Of a stretch of DNA of 5,502 nt, positions 1 through 5,502 are shown in pieces (the stretch's first letter is position 1; the number at the start of each line of letters is the position of its first letter). This DNA comes from Fimbriimonadaceae bacterium (GTDB lineage Bacteria; Armatimonadota; Fimbriimonadia; Fimbriimonadales; Fimbriimonadaceae). The notes below the pieces were generated by a model. It did not search any database and had not been told where the DNA came from. It worked only from the letters and a program-made list of their open reading frames with translations. The stretch spans positions 1 through 5,502 of the forward strand of contig JACFNW010000173.1 of assembly GCA_019454665.1 (NCBI GenBank). Reading direction: 5' to 3'. The position numbers were made by a program, and so were the translations under genes.

Positions 1-1
1 C

Positions 2-1816
2 AAAGGAGGGTACGCCATGGGAACCGTTGCCGGCGTGAACACGCGCAGGTATCACGGGTTGCTCGTGGCCGCCACACGTCCACCCGTCGAGCGTGTGGTG
101 CTCGTGCGGGCGATCGAGGCCTTCGTCGAGGTCTCCGGACACCGCTATGGGCTCTCCGCGAACCAGTACCCTGGAGTGGTGCATCCCCAGGGGTACCAGT
201 ACTTGACCCAGTGCCTGGTCGGGGAAGCCGTAGTCTCGGAGTTTCATGCAGGCGAGGCTCGGATCCAGCGCCGGTTGGCCATCCACCCGGGCAAAAACGC
301 GGTCACCGTCGTTTACCGAAACATCGGGGTCAAGACGGTCAAACTGGTGCTGAGTCCCTTGGTCTGCCACCGATCCCACCATGCCAATTCCAGCGAATCG
401 GATGGCTTTCCGGATGGGATCGAGTTCCGGGCGAGTGAGACGGTCGTGCGAATCGCGACGCCGTTGCACATCCTCCATCCCGGCGCGCAGCGCACTCCCG
501 TCGAGGGCTGGTTCTATCGGTTCGAGCACCTGCGCGAAGTCGAACGCGGCCTCAACCCTCGCGACGACGCGTTCTGCCCTTGCGAGTTGCGCTATGAGCT
601 GCACGCGGGCGAGGAGGCTGCGGTGGTGTGTTCGGCGGAAGGGCACCTCTCGCCATTCCTGCCCGCCGATCCCTTGCCCAACCCCTCGGACGCGCTGGCC
701 CTGCTGCGCGAAGCGGCTGAGAAGTTCGTCGTCGTGACCGAAAACCGGACGACGCTGCTGGCCGGCTACCCGTGGTTCGCCGACTGGGGACGCGACACGA
801 TGATCGCGTTGCCGGGGATCCTGCTCCAAACGGGTCGGGTGGCCCAGGCGCGCCAAGTGCTGAGCGACTACGCGGGCCAGATGCGCGATGGCCTGATCCC
901 CAACCGTTTTGTCGAAGATGGCGACCAGGCCGAGTACAACACCGTGGACGCCACGCTGTGGTTCGCCAATGCCGTCCATCAAACCCTGGAAGCCGAGTGG
1001 AACCAAGGTTTCGCCGTGCGCATGATGAAGGCCCTGGACGACGTGCTCGAACATCACCGGGCGGGGACGCGGTACGGCATCGCACTCGATCCCTCCGACG
1101 GCCTTTTGCGGCAGGGGGTCCCGGGCGCGCAACTCACGTGGATGGACGCCAAGATCGGGGACTGGGTGGTGACGCCTCGCCACGGCAAGGCGGTCGAGAT
1201 CTGCGGGCTGTGGATCAACGCGTTGCGCGTGATGGAGCTTCTCGCCAACCGGTTGCAGCGGCCGAGCGAGGTCTACCGCGAACTCGCCGAGCGTGCCGAA
1301 GCCAACTTCGACGCCAAGTTCTGGTCCGAGACGCTGGGCTACTACCTCGACACCGCCGAACCCGACGACGCCTCGCTCCGACCGAATCAGGTCATCGCCA
1401 TGAGCCTGCCGTTCGGCCCTGCCAAAGGCGAACGCGCGAAGCGGGCGCTGGGAGTCGTGGCGCGCGAGTTGCTGACACCCTACGGCTTGCGGACGCTGGC
1501 GCAAGACGACCCGCACTACCACGGGCGCTTCGAGGGTCCCTTGCGCGAACTGGACGCCGCCTATCATCGGGGAACGGTTTGGCCGTGGTTGCTCGGGCCG
1601 TTCGTGACGGCCACCGTCAAACTCACAGGCGACCGTCGCGAGGCGAAGCGCTTGCTCCGCGGCGTCCGCGAGATGCTCACCGAGTACGGTATAGGGGGCC
1701 TTGCAGAAGTCTACGATGGCGACCCGCCGCACAGGCCCAACGGGTGCCCGTGGCAGGCGTGGAGCGTGGGCGAGTTCCTGCGCGCGATGGCCCAAGACAC
1801 CGGAGAACAACCATGA
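2..1816 (+). CDS. Glycogen debranching enzyme (amylo-alpha-1,6-glucosidase, GH133-like), 5' end cut by window
   Basis: This enzyme hydrolyses alpha-1,6 branch points of glycogen in the cytoplasm. Residues are numbered from the ATG at 17. The N-terminal part, with GTVAGVNTRRYHGLLVAA at 2-19, is typical of the bacterial/archaeal debranching-enzyme N-terminal domain. The C-terminal (alpha/alpha)6 catalytic domain shows WFADWGRDTMIALPG (253-267), TWMDA (374-378), RPNQVIAMS (455-463), YHRGTVWPWLLGPF (516-529) and AEVYDGDPPHRPNGCPWQAW (563-582), all hallmarks of the family. The acidic catalytic residues probably lie among these blocks. The reading frame stays open to the left edge and reads KGGYA before the ATG, which matches the conserved GGYA/GGFA segment of the family. 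The ATG at 17 is therefore internal and the true start lies upstream, probably some tens of residues away. The stop overlaps the start of the next gene as ATGA. The family assignment is very secure; the exact substrate preference is not shown. Confidence 0.95.
   Translation, partial: KGGYAMGTVAGVNTRRYHGLLVAATRPPVERVVLVRAIEAFVEVSGHRYGLSANQYPGVVHPQGYQYLTQCLVGEAVVSEFHAGEARIQRRLAIHPGKNAVTVVYRNIGVKTVKLVLSPLVCHRSHHANSSESDGFPDGIEFRASETVVRIATPLHILHPGAQRTPVEGWFYRFEHLREVERGLNPRDDAFCPCELRYELHAGEEAAVVCSAEGHLSPFLPADPLPNPSDALALLREAAEKFVVVTENRTTLLAGYPWFADWGRDTMIALPGILLQTGRVAQARQVLSDYAGQMRDGLIPNRFVEDGDQAEYNTVDATLWFANAVHQTLEAEWNQGFAVRMMKALDDVLEHHRAGTRYGIALDPSDGLLRQGVPGAQLTWMDAKIGDWVVTPRHGKAVEICGLWINALRVMELLANRLQRPSEVYRELAERAEANFDAKFWSETLGYYLDTAEPDDASLRPNQVIAMSLPFGPAKGERAKRALGVVARELLTPYGLRTLAQDDPHYHGRFEGPLRELDAAYHRGTVWPWLLGPFVTATVKLTGDRREAKRLLRGVREMLTEYGIGGLAEVYDGDPPHRPNGCPWQAWSVGEFLRAMAQDTGEQP
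1802..1806 (+). promoter_or_regulatory. Shine-Dalgarno site for the 81-residue gene
   Basis: GGAGA lies 6 bases before the ATG at 1813, inside the last codons of the debranching enzyme. It supports the 1813 start and translational coupling between the two genes. Confidence 0.6.
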
Positions 1817-2058
1817 TCACCGTCCAATTCGACGACCCCGACATCGCCGCCGGCAGACTCGACGACAAGGGCCTCATGATGAAGAGCATCGCCGAGCGCA
1901 CGCTCGCGGCCAAGGTCGAGGAACTCGACTGTTCGACGCATGGCGACGGTCGCTGGCTGACGATCACCGTGTATGGCGGGTTCGACGACCTCTCGTGCGA
2001 CATCGAGGGCTGCTGCGACGACTTCGTCGCCAAGGCCGAGGCCGCACTCGAATCGTGA
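1813..2058 (+). CDS. Small conserved-type protein of unknown function, CxxH...GCC pattern
   Basis: This 81-residue acidic protein has no signal peptide or membrane segment, so it is probably cytoplasmic. It has an N-terminal helix-like stretch (about 20-39), then C40-S-T-H43, a beta-like stretch (WLTITVYGG, 48-56), then C62 and G66-C67-C68, and a C-terminal helix (about 69-80). A CxxH followed by a GCC element recalls small uncharacterised bacterial proteins with the same layout, but I cannot name the family. The Cys/His set could bind a metal or act in redox, which is inference. The ATG overlaps the debranching enzyme stop (ATGA) and has a Shine-Dalgarno sequence 6 bases upstream, which fixes the start. 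The frame stays open far upstream, but that part is an arginine-rich shadow of the debranching enzyme. The coupling suggests co-expression with glycogen breakdown, without proving a shared role. Confidence 0.82.
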   Translation: MITVQFDDPDIAAGRLDDKGLMMKSIAERTLAAKVEELDCSTHGDGRWLTITVYGGFDDLSCDIEGCCDDFVAKAEAALES

Positions 2059-2065
2059 AGCGCCC

Positions 2066-2533
2066 CTATTCGCTCTTGTAGCGCGTGAACGTATTCGTGT
2101 TGCCGTCCACGGTCACCGTGAAGGAATCCGGCGTTTGCCAAGTCACCTTTGAAGTCTGGGCCTTCTTCGCGGCCTCGGCGACCTGCGACTTGATCTGGGG
2201 CGCGAGGGCTTCGATCACCGGTCGTTGAGCCCCGTCAACCTTGCTCGTATCGAGTTCGACGTCGCCAAACTGGGTGGTCAGGGTCTCGTTCTCGTAGGTG
2301 TACGTGCCGCTGAAGTTGAGAGCGATGGAGCCGGCCCCACCCGGCAGATCGGCTTGAACCGTCATCTTCGCGGTGCCACCTTGCAGTTCGGCCACGACCG
2401 TTCCGTTGCTCGCTCCTGCGGGAAGCTGCGCTCCGGTCACTCGCCATTTGCCTTCGACGGTCTTGGCTTGCTGACAGCCGAACCCAACCAAGGCGACGAG
2501 AAAGGCGACGAGGACGAGATGAGCGGTCCGCAT
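2066..2533 (-). CDS. Small secreted lipoprotein of unknown function
   Basis: This is a 155-residue protein with a classic lipoprotein signal peptide: MR, then the hydrophobic run LVLVAFLVALVGF, then lipobox GFGC with Cys20 as the lipidation site. The mature part begins QQAKTVEGKWRVTG, rich in short beta-like stretches. The GKW near the start and the strand-rich pattern resemble small lipocalin-like lipoproteins, but this is only a hint. A more helical, Ala/Lys-rich segment (PVIEALAPQIKSQVAEAAKKAQ) precedes the last two strands. Two ATG codons are possible, at 2542 and 2533. I prefer 2533: it gives a normal signal peptide, and the upstream ATG lies within a -10-like hexamer. Neither has a Shine-Dalgarno sequence. 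The gene lies 22 bases after the hydrolase stop and ends 7 bases from the end of the oppositely oriented 81-residue gene. The function is not recognised. Confidence 0.88.
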   Translation of the reverse strand: MRTAHLVLVAFLVALVGFGCQQAKTVEGKWRVTGAQLPAGASNGTVVAELQGGTAKMTVQADLPGGAGSIALNFSGTYTYENETLTTQFGDVELDTSKVDGAQRPVIEALAPQIKSQVAEAAKKAQTSKVTWQTPDSFTVTVDGNTNTFTRYKSE

Positions 2534-2540
2534 GAAGGGC

Positions 2541-2546
2541 ATTATG
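2541..2546 (-). promoter_or_regulatory. Candidate -10 element for the small lipoprotein (leaderless start)
   Basis: On the minus strand CATAAT is followed by 7 bases and then the ATG at 2533. This spacing would place the transcription start at or next to the ATG. No -35 element and no Shine-Dalgarno sequence are seen. The first base departs from TANNNT, so this is the weakest of three similar sites. Confidence 0.35.
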
Positions 2547-2555
2547 ACCGCAGCA

Positions 2556-3416
2556 TCAATCGGTCGTGGTCCGAGTGGCCCCCTGGAACTCCACGGGACG
2601 CCGCGGCCTGAGCAATTCGAAGTAGCCGCGCACGTCGGACCAATAGCGGTCGGCGGCCTCGCAACGATCGGGGTCGGCCGTGCTCGCGCCGTGGATTCCC
2701 CCTTCGTGGTGCACCAAGCGATGGGGTGCGGGGCCGGGCGGCGGCGGCATGGCCTCGAAGATGGCCTTCTCGTCGTCTTCGGCTTCCTCGGGGGAGGCGG
2801 TGATCAAGATCGGGAAGCGGTCGGCGGCCTTGGCCCACTCGGCAACGGACGCGTTGGGGAAGTACTCGCCAGGGGACGAGAGGATCATGCCCGCGACTTC
2901 CGGCCTGGCGACCAGCTTCAGGGTCAGGCTGGCCGAGTAGCTGCTCCCCCAGGCGACGACCCGCGAGTATTTGCCCTGCGCGGCGGCCCAATCGAGCGCA
3001 GCCTCCATATCGGGCAGGGAAGACTCGTAGGGTTGTGGCGACTCGAACTTCGAGGCGGTTCGGTTGTCCGAATCCCACAAGCGGCCGCCCGAGCGCAAGT
3101 CGACAGCCAACGAGTCCAACCCCAGGGCGGCGATGCGGGGCGCGATGCTCGCGTACTCGGCGGCGTTGCTGCCTGCCTGATGGAACAGGACGACCAGCCA
3201 ACGGGAGTCCAAGTTCGTGGTGAAAAGGTCGGCGAACACCTCGGTTCCGTCTTTGGCGGCGAACGTCACCTCCCGCGCGGGACGCGCCTCGACGTTCCTA
3301 CGCACGGGCCGGGAGGACTCTGGGGGCGCCTGGTCCTCGGACTGAATCACGGTCTTGGGCTTCTCGCAACCCGCGAGAACGCAACCGAGCAACGCCAGCG
3401 ACACGAAGAACCGCAC
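2556..3416 (-). CDS. Alpha/beta hydrolase-fold lipoprotein
   Basis: This 286-residue protein probably acts as an esterase or related serine hydrolase outside the cytoplasmic membrane. The N-terminus MRFFVSLALLGCVLAGC is a lipoprotein signal peptide with lipobox LAGC and Cys17 as the lipidation site. A Pro/Arg/Glu-rich linker follows (about 18-48). The hydrolase core has VVLFHQAGSN (75-84; oxyanion-hole region), LAVDLRSGG (103-111; the usual strand and turn), AWGSSYSAS (155-163; nucleophile elbow with Ser159), PILITASPEE (202-211; acid candidates E210, E211, D214) and EGGIHGAS (238-245; His242 as likely catalytic His). The elbow is GSSYS rather than the usual GxSxG. A PPPPGPAP run (224-231) precedes the His segment. 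The start codon is GTG, without a Shine-Dalgarno sequence but with a -10-like hexamer just upstream. The gene begins 16 bases after the SDR stop. The fold is confident; the substrate is unknown. Confidence 0.88.
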   Translation of the reverse strand: MRFFVSLALLGCVLAGCEKPKTVIQSEDQAPPESSRPVRRNVEARPAREVTFAAKDGTEVFADLFTTNLDSRWLVVLFHQAGSNAAEYASIAPRIAALGLDSLAVDLRSGGRLWDSDNRTASKFESPQPYESSLPDMEAALDWAAAQGKYSRVVAWGSSYSASLTLKLVARPEVAGMILSSPGEYFPNASVAEWAKAADRFPILITASPEEAEDDEKAIFEAMPPPPGPAPHRLVHHEGGIHGASTADPDRCEAADRYWSDVRGYFELLRPRRPVEFQGATRTTTD

Positions 3417-3422
3417 GCCGAC

Positions 3423-3428
3423 AGTATA
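3423..3428 (-). promoter_or_regulatory. Candidate -10 element for the hydrolase lipoprotein (leaderless start)
   Basis: TATACT on the minus strand lies in the 16-base gap after the SDR gene and is followed by 6 bases and then the GTG at 3416. It fits the TANNNT pattern of leaderless promoters. There is no recognisable -35 element 16-18 bases upstream and no Shine-Dalgarno sequence before the GTG. Confidence 0.45.
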
Positions 3429-3432
3429 ACGC

Positions 3433-4344
3433 TCACTCGCCGAGCAGATCGCTTAGGGCACGGTCCAGGGTCGGGAATCGGTAATCGAACCCGTGGAACT
3501 GCGCCGCGATGGGCAAGGCGCGCTGTCCGCGAAGCACCAACTCCGGCTCGACGCCCTGCAGCCGGCTCACGACCTCGAACACGGGAGCGGGAACGGGCGG
3601 GACCGGCGGACGCCCCAGGTGCCGCCGCAGTGCAGCCATCAGTTCGCCTTGGCGGACCGGCGTGGGTGCCGTGGCGTTTACGGGGCCGTGTACGTCGTTC
3701 TCGATGAGGTACGCGAACAGCCGGGCCAGATCTGCCAGGTGGATCCAGCTCACATACTGGCGGCCCGTGCCGATCGCGCTGCCCATGAACGCCTTGGTGA
3801 GGGCCACCAGCGGCTTCAGGGCGCCGCCGCCGCGCCCCAACACGAACCCGATCCGCACCACCACCTTGCGCGTCCGCGGCGTTGCCGCTTCCATACACGC
3901 TCCCTCCCAGAGTTGGGCCACCCGAGCGGGGAAGTCGGCGCCCGGAGGGCTGGCTTCGCTCAGCGGTCGGTCGCCCGAGTCGCCGTAATAGCCGACGCCG
4001 CTCGCGTTGAGCCAGACCTTCGGCGGGGTCGCACACTTAGCGATGGCCTCGCCAACGGCGCGACTGGAGTTGACCCGCGAATCCACGATCCGCCGTTTGG
4101 TCTCCTCGGTCCAGCGCTGCACGATCGGCTCGCCGACCAAGTTGACGACGGCTTCGGCCCCCTCGATCAGCGGCACCAGGGCATCGGCAGACACGGCATC
4201 CCACACAGCCCCCTCTGCTCCCGGAACGGCCCGCCCGGATCGGCTGAGGACGGTGCACCGGTATCCGCTCGCGACCAACTGCGCGACCAACGCGCCACCG
4301 ATGAACCCGGACCCCCCGGCGATCACCACATGTCGGTCGCTCAT
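3433..4344 (-). CDS. TIGR01777-family epimerase-like SDR (YfcH type)
   Basis: This 303-residue protein is an extended short-chain dehydrogenase/reductase of the NAD-dependent epimerase type, of normal length for the family. The N-terminal Rossmann fold has the nucleotide-binding GGSGFIG (10-16). Next come VVNLVGEPI (66-74), RWTEETKRRIVDSRV (77-91), ASGVGYYGDSGDRPLSE (114-130, holding the catalytic-type Tyr), VVVRIGFVLGRGGGAL (161-176) and GTGRQYVSWIHLADLARL (192-209). The C-terminus LRGQRALPIAAQFHGFDYRFPTLDRAL is the DUF1731 element that marks this subfamily. Members are widespread but their substrate is not established. The start is the ATG at 4344, which overlaps the ubiX stop as ATGA and follows a strong GGAGGAGGA. 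The frame remains open to 4758, but that extension is a Pro/Arg-rich shadow of ubiX. It is very likely co-translated with ubiX. Confidence 0.95.
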   Translation of the reverse strand: MSDRHVVIAGGSGFIGGALVAQLVASGYRCTVLSRSGRAVPGAEGAVWDAVSADALVPLIEGAEAVVNLVGEPIVQRWTEETKRRIVDSRVNSSRAVGEAIAKCATPPKVWLNASGVGYYGDSGDRPLSEASPPGADFPARVAQLWEGACMEAATPRTRKVVVRIGFVLGRGGGALKPLVALTKAFMGSAIGTGRQYVSWIHLADLARLFAYLIENDVHGPVNATAPTPVRQGELMAALRRHLGRPPVPPVPAPVFEVVSRLQGVEPELVLRGQRALPIAAQFHGFDYRFPTLDRALSDLLGE

Positions 4345-4949
4345 CGGTCCTCCTCCATCCAGGGACGGACGAGGTCTTGCTCGACGCCGAGTTGTTGCAG
4401 GATGCGCGCCACCACGGTGTCGGCCAAGTCTTCCAGAGACTTCGGTTGGTGGTACCAGGCGGGGCTGGCGGGAAGGATGGTCGCCCCCGCTTCGGCGAGT
4501 TGGGTCATGTTGCGGAGCATGATGAGGTTCCAAGGCATTTCGCGGGGCACCAGGATCAGGGGGCGCTTTTCCTTCAGGCACACGTCGGCGGCCCGCGTCA
4601 CGAGGTCGTTCGAAATGCCGTGGGCGATGCGTCCCGCAGTCCCCATCGAGCACGGCACGATGACCATGCCGTCGTGTACGAACGAGCCGCTCGCGGGCGG
4701 CGTGTAGTAGTCGTTGGAGTCCAGCAGGTGGATCTGCGGCGCGGGCCGCCCCAACCACTTTTCGACGTCGAGGGCGGCGGGGTTCAGCGAGATACCGAGT
4801 TCGGTGCCCGCAACCTGCACGGCCTGACGGCTGAGCGTAACGTAGATGTCGTCGAAGTGCCGGGCCGCTTGGGCGAGGAACCGTTGGGCGTAGATGGCGC
4901 CGCTGGCGCCCGTTACTCCAACGACCAATCGGCGGGTTCGCGAAGGCAT
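4341..4949 (-). CDS. ubiX: Flavin prenyltransferase UbiX
   Basis: UbiX attaches a dimethylallyl group to FMN to make prenyl-FMN, the cofactor of UbiD-type decarboxylases used in quinone synthesis or aromatic acid metabolism. The 202 residues match the usual length. Visible motifs are GVTGASGAIY (11-20; flavin/phosphate binding), Ser40 in VTLSRQA, PPASGSF (84-90), VPCSMGTAGRIAHGISNDLVTRAADV (98-123), LVPREMPWNLIMLRNM (133-148), ILPASPAWYHQP (158-169) and Arg182 in ARILQQLG near the C-terminus. The order and spacing are typical; small departures are Trp140 and PAS-PAWY, where many members have Leu/Phe and PPMPAFY. No ubiD gene is in the window, so the partner must lie elsewhere. The ATG at 4949 has no Shine-Dalgarno sequence but follows a TAGAAT hexamer by 7 bases. 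The last codons carry the Shine-Dalgarno sequence of the overlapping SDR gene. Phenolic acid decarboxylase subunit B-like paralogues are the main alternative. Confidence 0.95.
   Translation of the reverse strand: MPSRTRRLVVGVTGASGAIYAQRFLAQAARHFDDIYVTLSRQAVQVAGTELGISLNPAALDVEKWLGRPAPQIHLLDSNDYYTPPASGSFVHDGMVIVPCSMGTAGRIAHGISNDLVTRAADVCLKEKRPLILVPREMPWNLIMLRNMTQLAEAGATILPASPAWYHQPKSLEDLADTVVARILQQLGVEQDLVRPWMEEDR
4348..4356 (-). promoter_or_regulatory. Strong Shine-Dalgarno site for the SDR gene
   Basis: On the minus strand GGAGGAGGA lies within the last ubiX codons (Trp-Met-Glu-Glu-Asp-Arg). Its first GGAGG is 7 bases from the ATG at 4344. It decides that start over the longer open frame and shows that this genome uses Shine-Dalgarno initiation for overlapping genes. 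Confidence 0.75.
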
Positions 4950-4956
4950 CGCTGTG

Positions 4957-4962
4957 ATTCTA
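4957..4962 (-). promoter_or_regulatory. Candidate -10 element for ubiX (leaderless start)
   Basis: TAGAAT on the minus strand sits in the 42-base gap between the TTHB210-like gene and ubiX, 7 bases before the ATG at 4949. It matches TANNNT. I find no -35-like hexamer at 16-18 bases and no Shine-Dalgarno sequence between it and the ATG. Confidence 0.45.
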
Positions 4963-4991
4963 CGTCGCCTGGCTTGCGTTCGGCGGCTGGA

Positions 4992-5502
4992 CTAGGGCGC
5001 GGGGGTCGCCACGCGGAACACGAAGTCGGAGAACGTGACCTGATAATCCGACTGTCCCTCGCCGACCACTACTTGAACCACCGTCGGATAGTAGCCGGAC
5101 TTGGCGACGGAAGCGGGTTGGGGGATGGCCAGATTCATCGCCGTTTTGGATTCCAAGAACGTCGGCGTGAACCAGAACGCGGTGAAGATGGTCTCGCCAT
5201 CGAACGAGCCGAAGCTGGCAGCGCCTTCGATGTCGGCGGTGGGCTGGTTCCAATAGAGGCCGATCTCGTCGGTGCCGGAGGCGTCGTTGGAGGCGTAACC
5301 GGCGGGCATGAAGGCGGCGCCGGGGTGGAGGGCCATCTCGGGGTCGGCGGCGTCGATCAGCAGCCGATCCACCTCGGGCAGGGTGAAGAAGTGGATGCCA
5401 AACGTGGGCGTCGCGAACACGCCGGTCGCGCCCGCATGGCCCGCGGGGAGCCAGGAGACGACGATGTGGGTGTAGGGTGTGCCCGTGTTGCGCGGCACCG
5501 CG
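4992..5502 (-). CDS. TTHB210-like (DUF5602-type) protein, 5' end cut by window
   Basis: The 169 C-terminal residues visible here run from the right edge to a TAG at 4992. The segment PYTHIVVSWLPAGHAGATGVFATPTFGIHFF corresponds to the family block HxxVxWNPxGHxP...PHFDFHFY. FMPAGYASND and FGSFDGETIFTAFWFTPTFLESK correspond to the later PxGY and G-YDGK-IF-EPM-T--FL blocks. Several family positions differ: the usual histidine of PHFDFHF is Thr, its Asp is Gly, and the usual MGTHW region reads IGLYW. Such proteins are usually exported or lipoproteins of unknown function; the N-terminus that would show this is outside the window. The frame is open through the edge, and a GTG at 5498 is most likely internal. 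The gene is followed by 42 bases before ubiX. The family call rests on remembered motif patterns only. Confidence 0.7.
   Translation of the reverse strand, partial: AVPRNTGTPYTHIVVSWLPAGHAGATGVFATPTFGIHFFTLPEVDRLLIDAADPEMALHPGAAFMPAGYASNDASGTDEIGLYWNQPTADIEGAASFGSFDGETIFTAFWFTPTFLESKTAMNLAIPQPASVAKSGYYPTVVQVVVGEGQSDYQVTFSDFVFRVATPAP

Noticed and set aside
772..1812. Upstream extension of the 81-residue gene giving a 428-residue protein
   Set aside because: The extension is an Arg-rich +1 shadow of the debranching enzyme. The ATG at 1813 has a Shine-Dalgarno sequence and an ATGA overlap, which explain the start.
2056..2075. Possible hairpin AGCG...CGCT at the convergent junction as a bidirectional terminator
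   Set aside because: The stem is only about 4 base pairs with a loop of about 8 and no T-run on either strand, too weak to call.
2540..2542. ATG at 2542 as start of the small lipoprotein
   Set aside because: It has no Shine-Dalgarno sequence and overlaps the -10-like hexamer. The ATG at 2533 gives a more typical signal peptide beginning Met-Arg. It is not strictly excluded.
2532..3707. A 391-residue plus-strand open frame opposite the hydrolase and the SDR end
   Set aside because: It crosses the intergenic gap of two real genes, is Gly/Arg-rich without motifs, and mirrors genes with clear signal peptides and catalytic blocks.
3493..4707. A 404-residue plus-strand open frame opposite the SDR and ubiX genes
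   Set aside because: It is antisense to two well-recognised genes, has low-complexity Arg/Gly/His-rich composition and no family motif. Long antisense open frames are expected in GC-rich coding DNA.
4345..4758. N-terminal extension of the SDR into ubiX
   Set aside because: The extra 138 residues are Pro/Arg-rich frame-shadow sequence. The Rossmann motif begins right after the ATG at 4344, which has a strong Shine-Dalgarno sequence.
4963..4991. Possible terminator between the TTHB210-like gene and ubiX
   Set aside because: Only a short CGCC/GGCG pairing can be drawn, without a T-run.

Overview
The window is GC-rich and densely coding. It holds six protein genes, two of them cut by the window edges, and no RNA genes, mobile elements, CRISPR arrays or long intergenic stretches. 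The longest gap is about 42 bases. The organism is a GC-rich bacterium with lipoproteins. The mix of an archaeal/bacterial-type glycogen debranching enzyme, a TTHB210-like protein and candidate leaderless promoters would suit a group such as Armatimonadota or Deinococcota. That placement is a weak inference, because no marker gene is present.

Layout. Plus strand, left: the glycogen debranching enzyme (bases 2-1816, start upstream of the window) overlaps by 4 bases (ATGA) a small 81-residue protein with a CxxH...GCC pattern (1813-2058). These two genes end only 7 bases from the end of a leftward series. Minus strand, read from right to left: the 3' part of a TTHB210-like (DUF5602-type) protein (stop at 4992), a UbiX flavin prenyltransferase (4949-4341), a TIGR01777-type sugar-epimerase-like SDR (4344-3433, ATGA overlap with ubiX), a lipoprotein alpha/beta hydrolase (3416-2556) and a small lipoprotein (2533-2066).

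How they work together. The debranching enzyme removes alpha-1,6 branches from glycogen, and the small protein is translationally coupled to it. UbiX makes prenyl-FMN for a UbiD-type decarboxylase, but no ubiD is visible here. The SDR is tightly coupled to ubiX. The two lipoproteins would sit on the cell surface or in the periplasm, and nothing in the sequence ties them to the upstream genes by function.

Most interesting signal. The three minus-strand genes that lack a Shine-Dalgarno sequence (ubiX, hydrolase, small lipoprotein) each have a -10-like hexamer (TAGAAT, TATACT, CATAAT) ending 6-7 bases before the start codon. The two coupled genes with ATGA overlaps instead have clear Shine-Dalgarno sequences. 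This suggests leaderless transcription from promoters inside an apparent operon. I see no clearly new multi-gene system; the rest is mostly ordinary chromosomal content.
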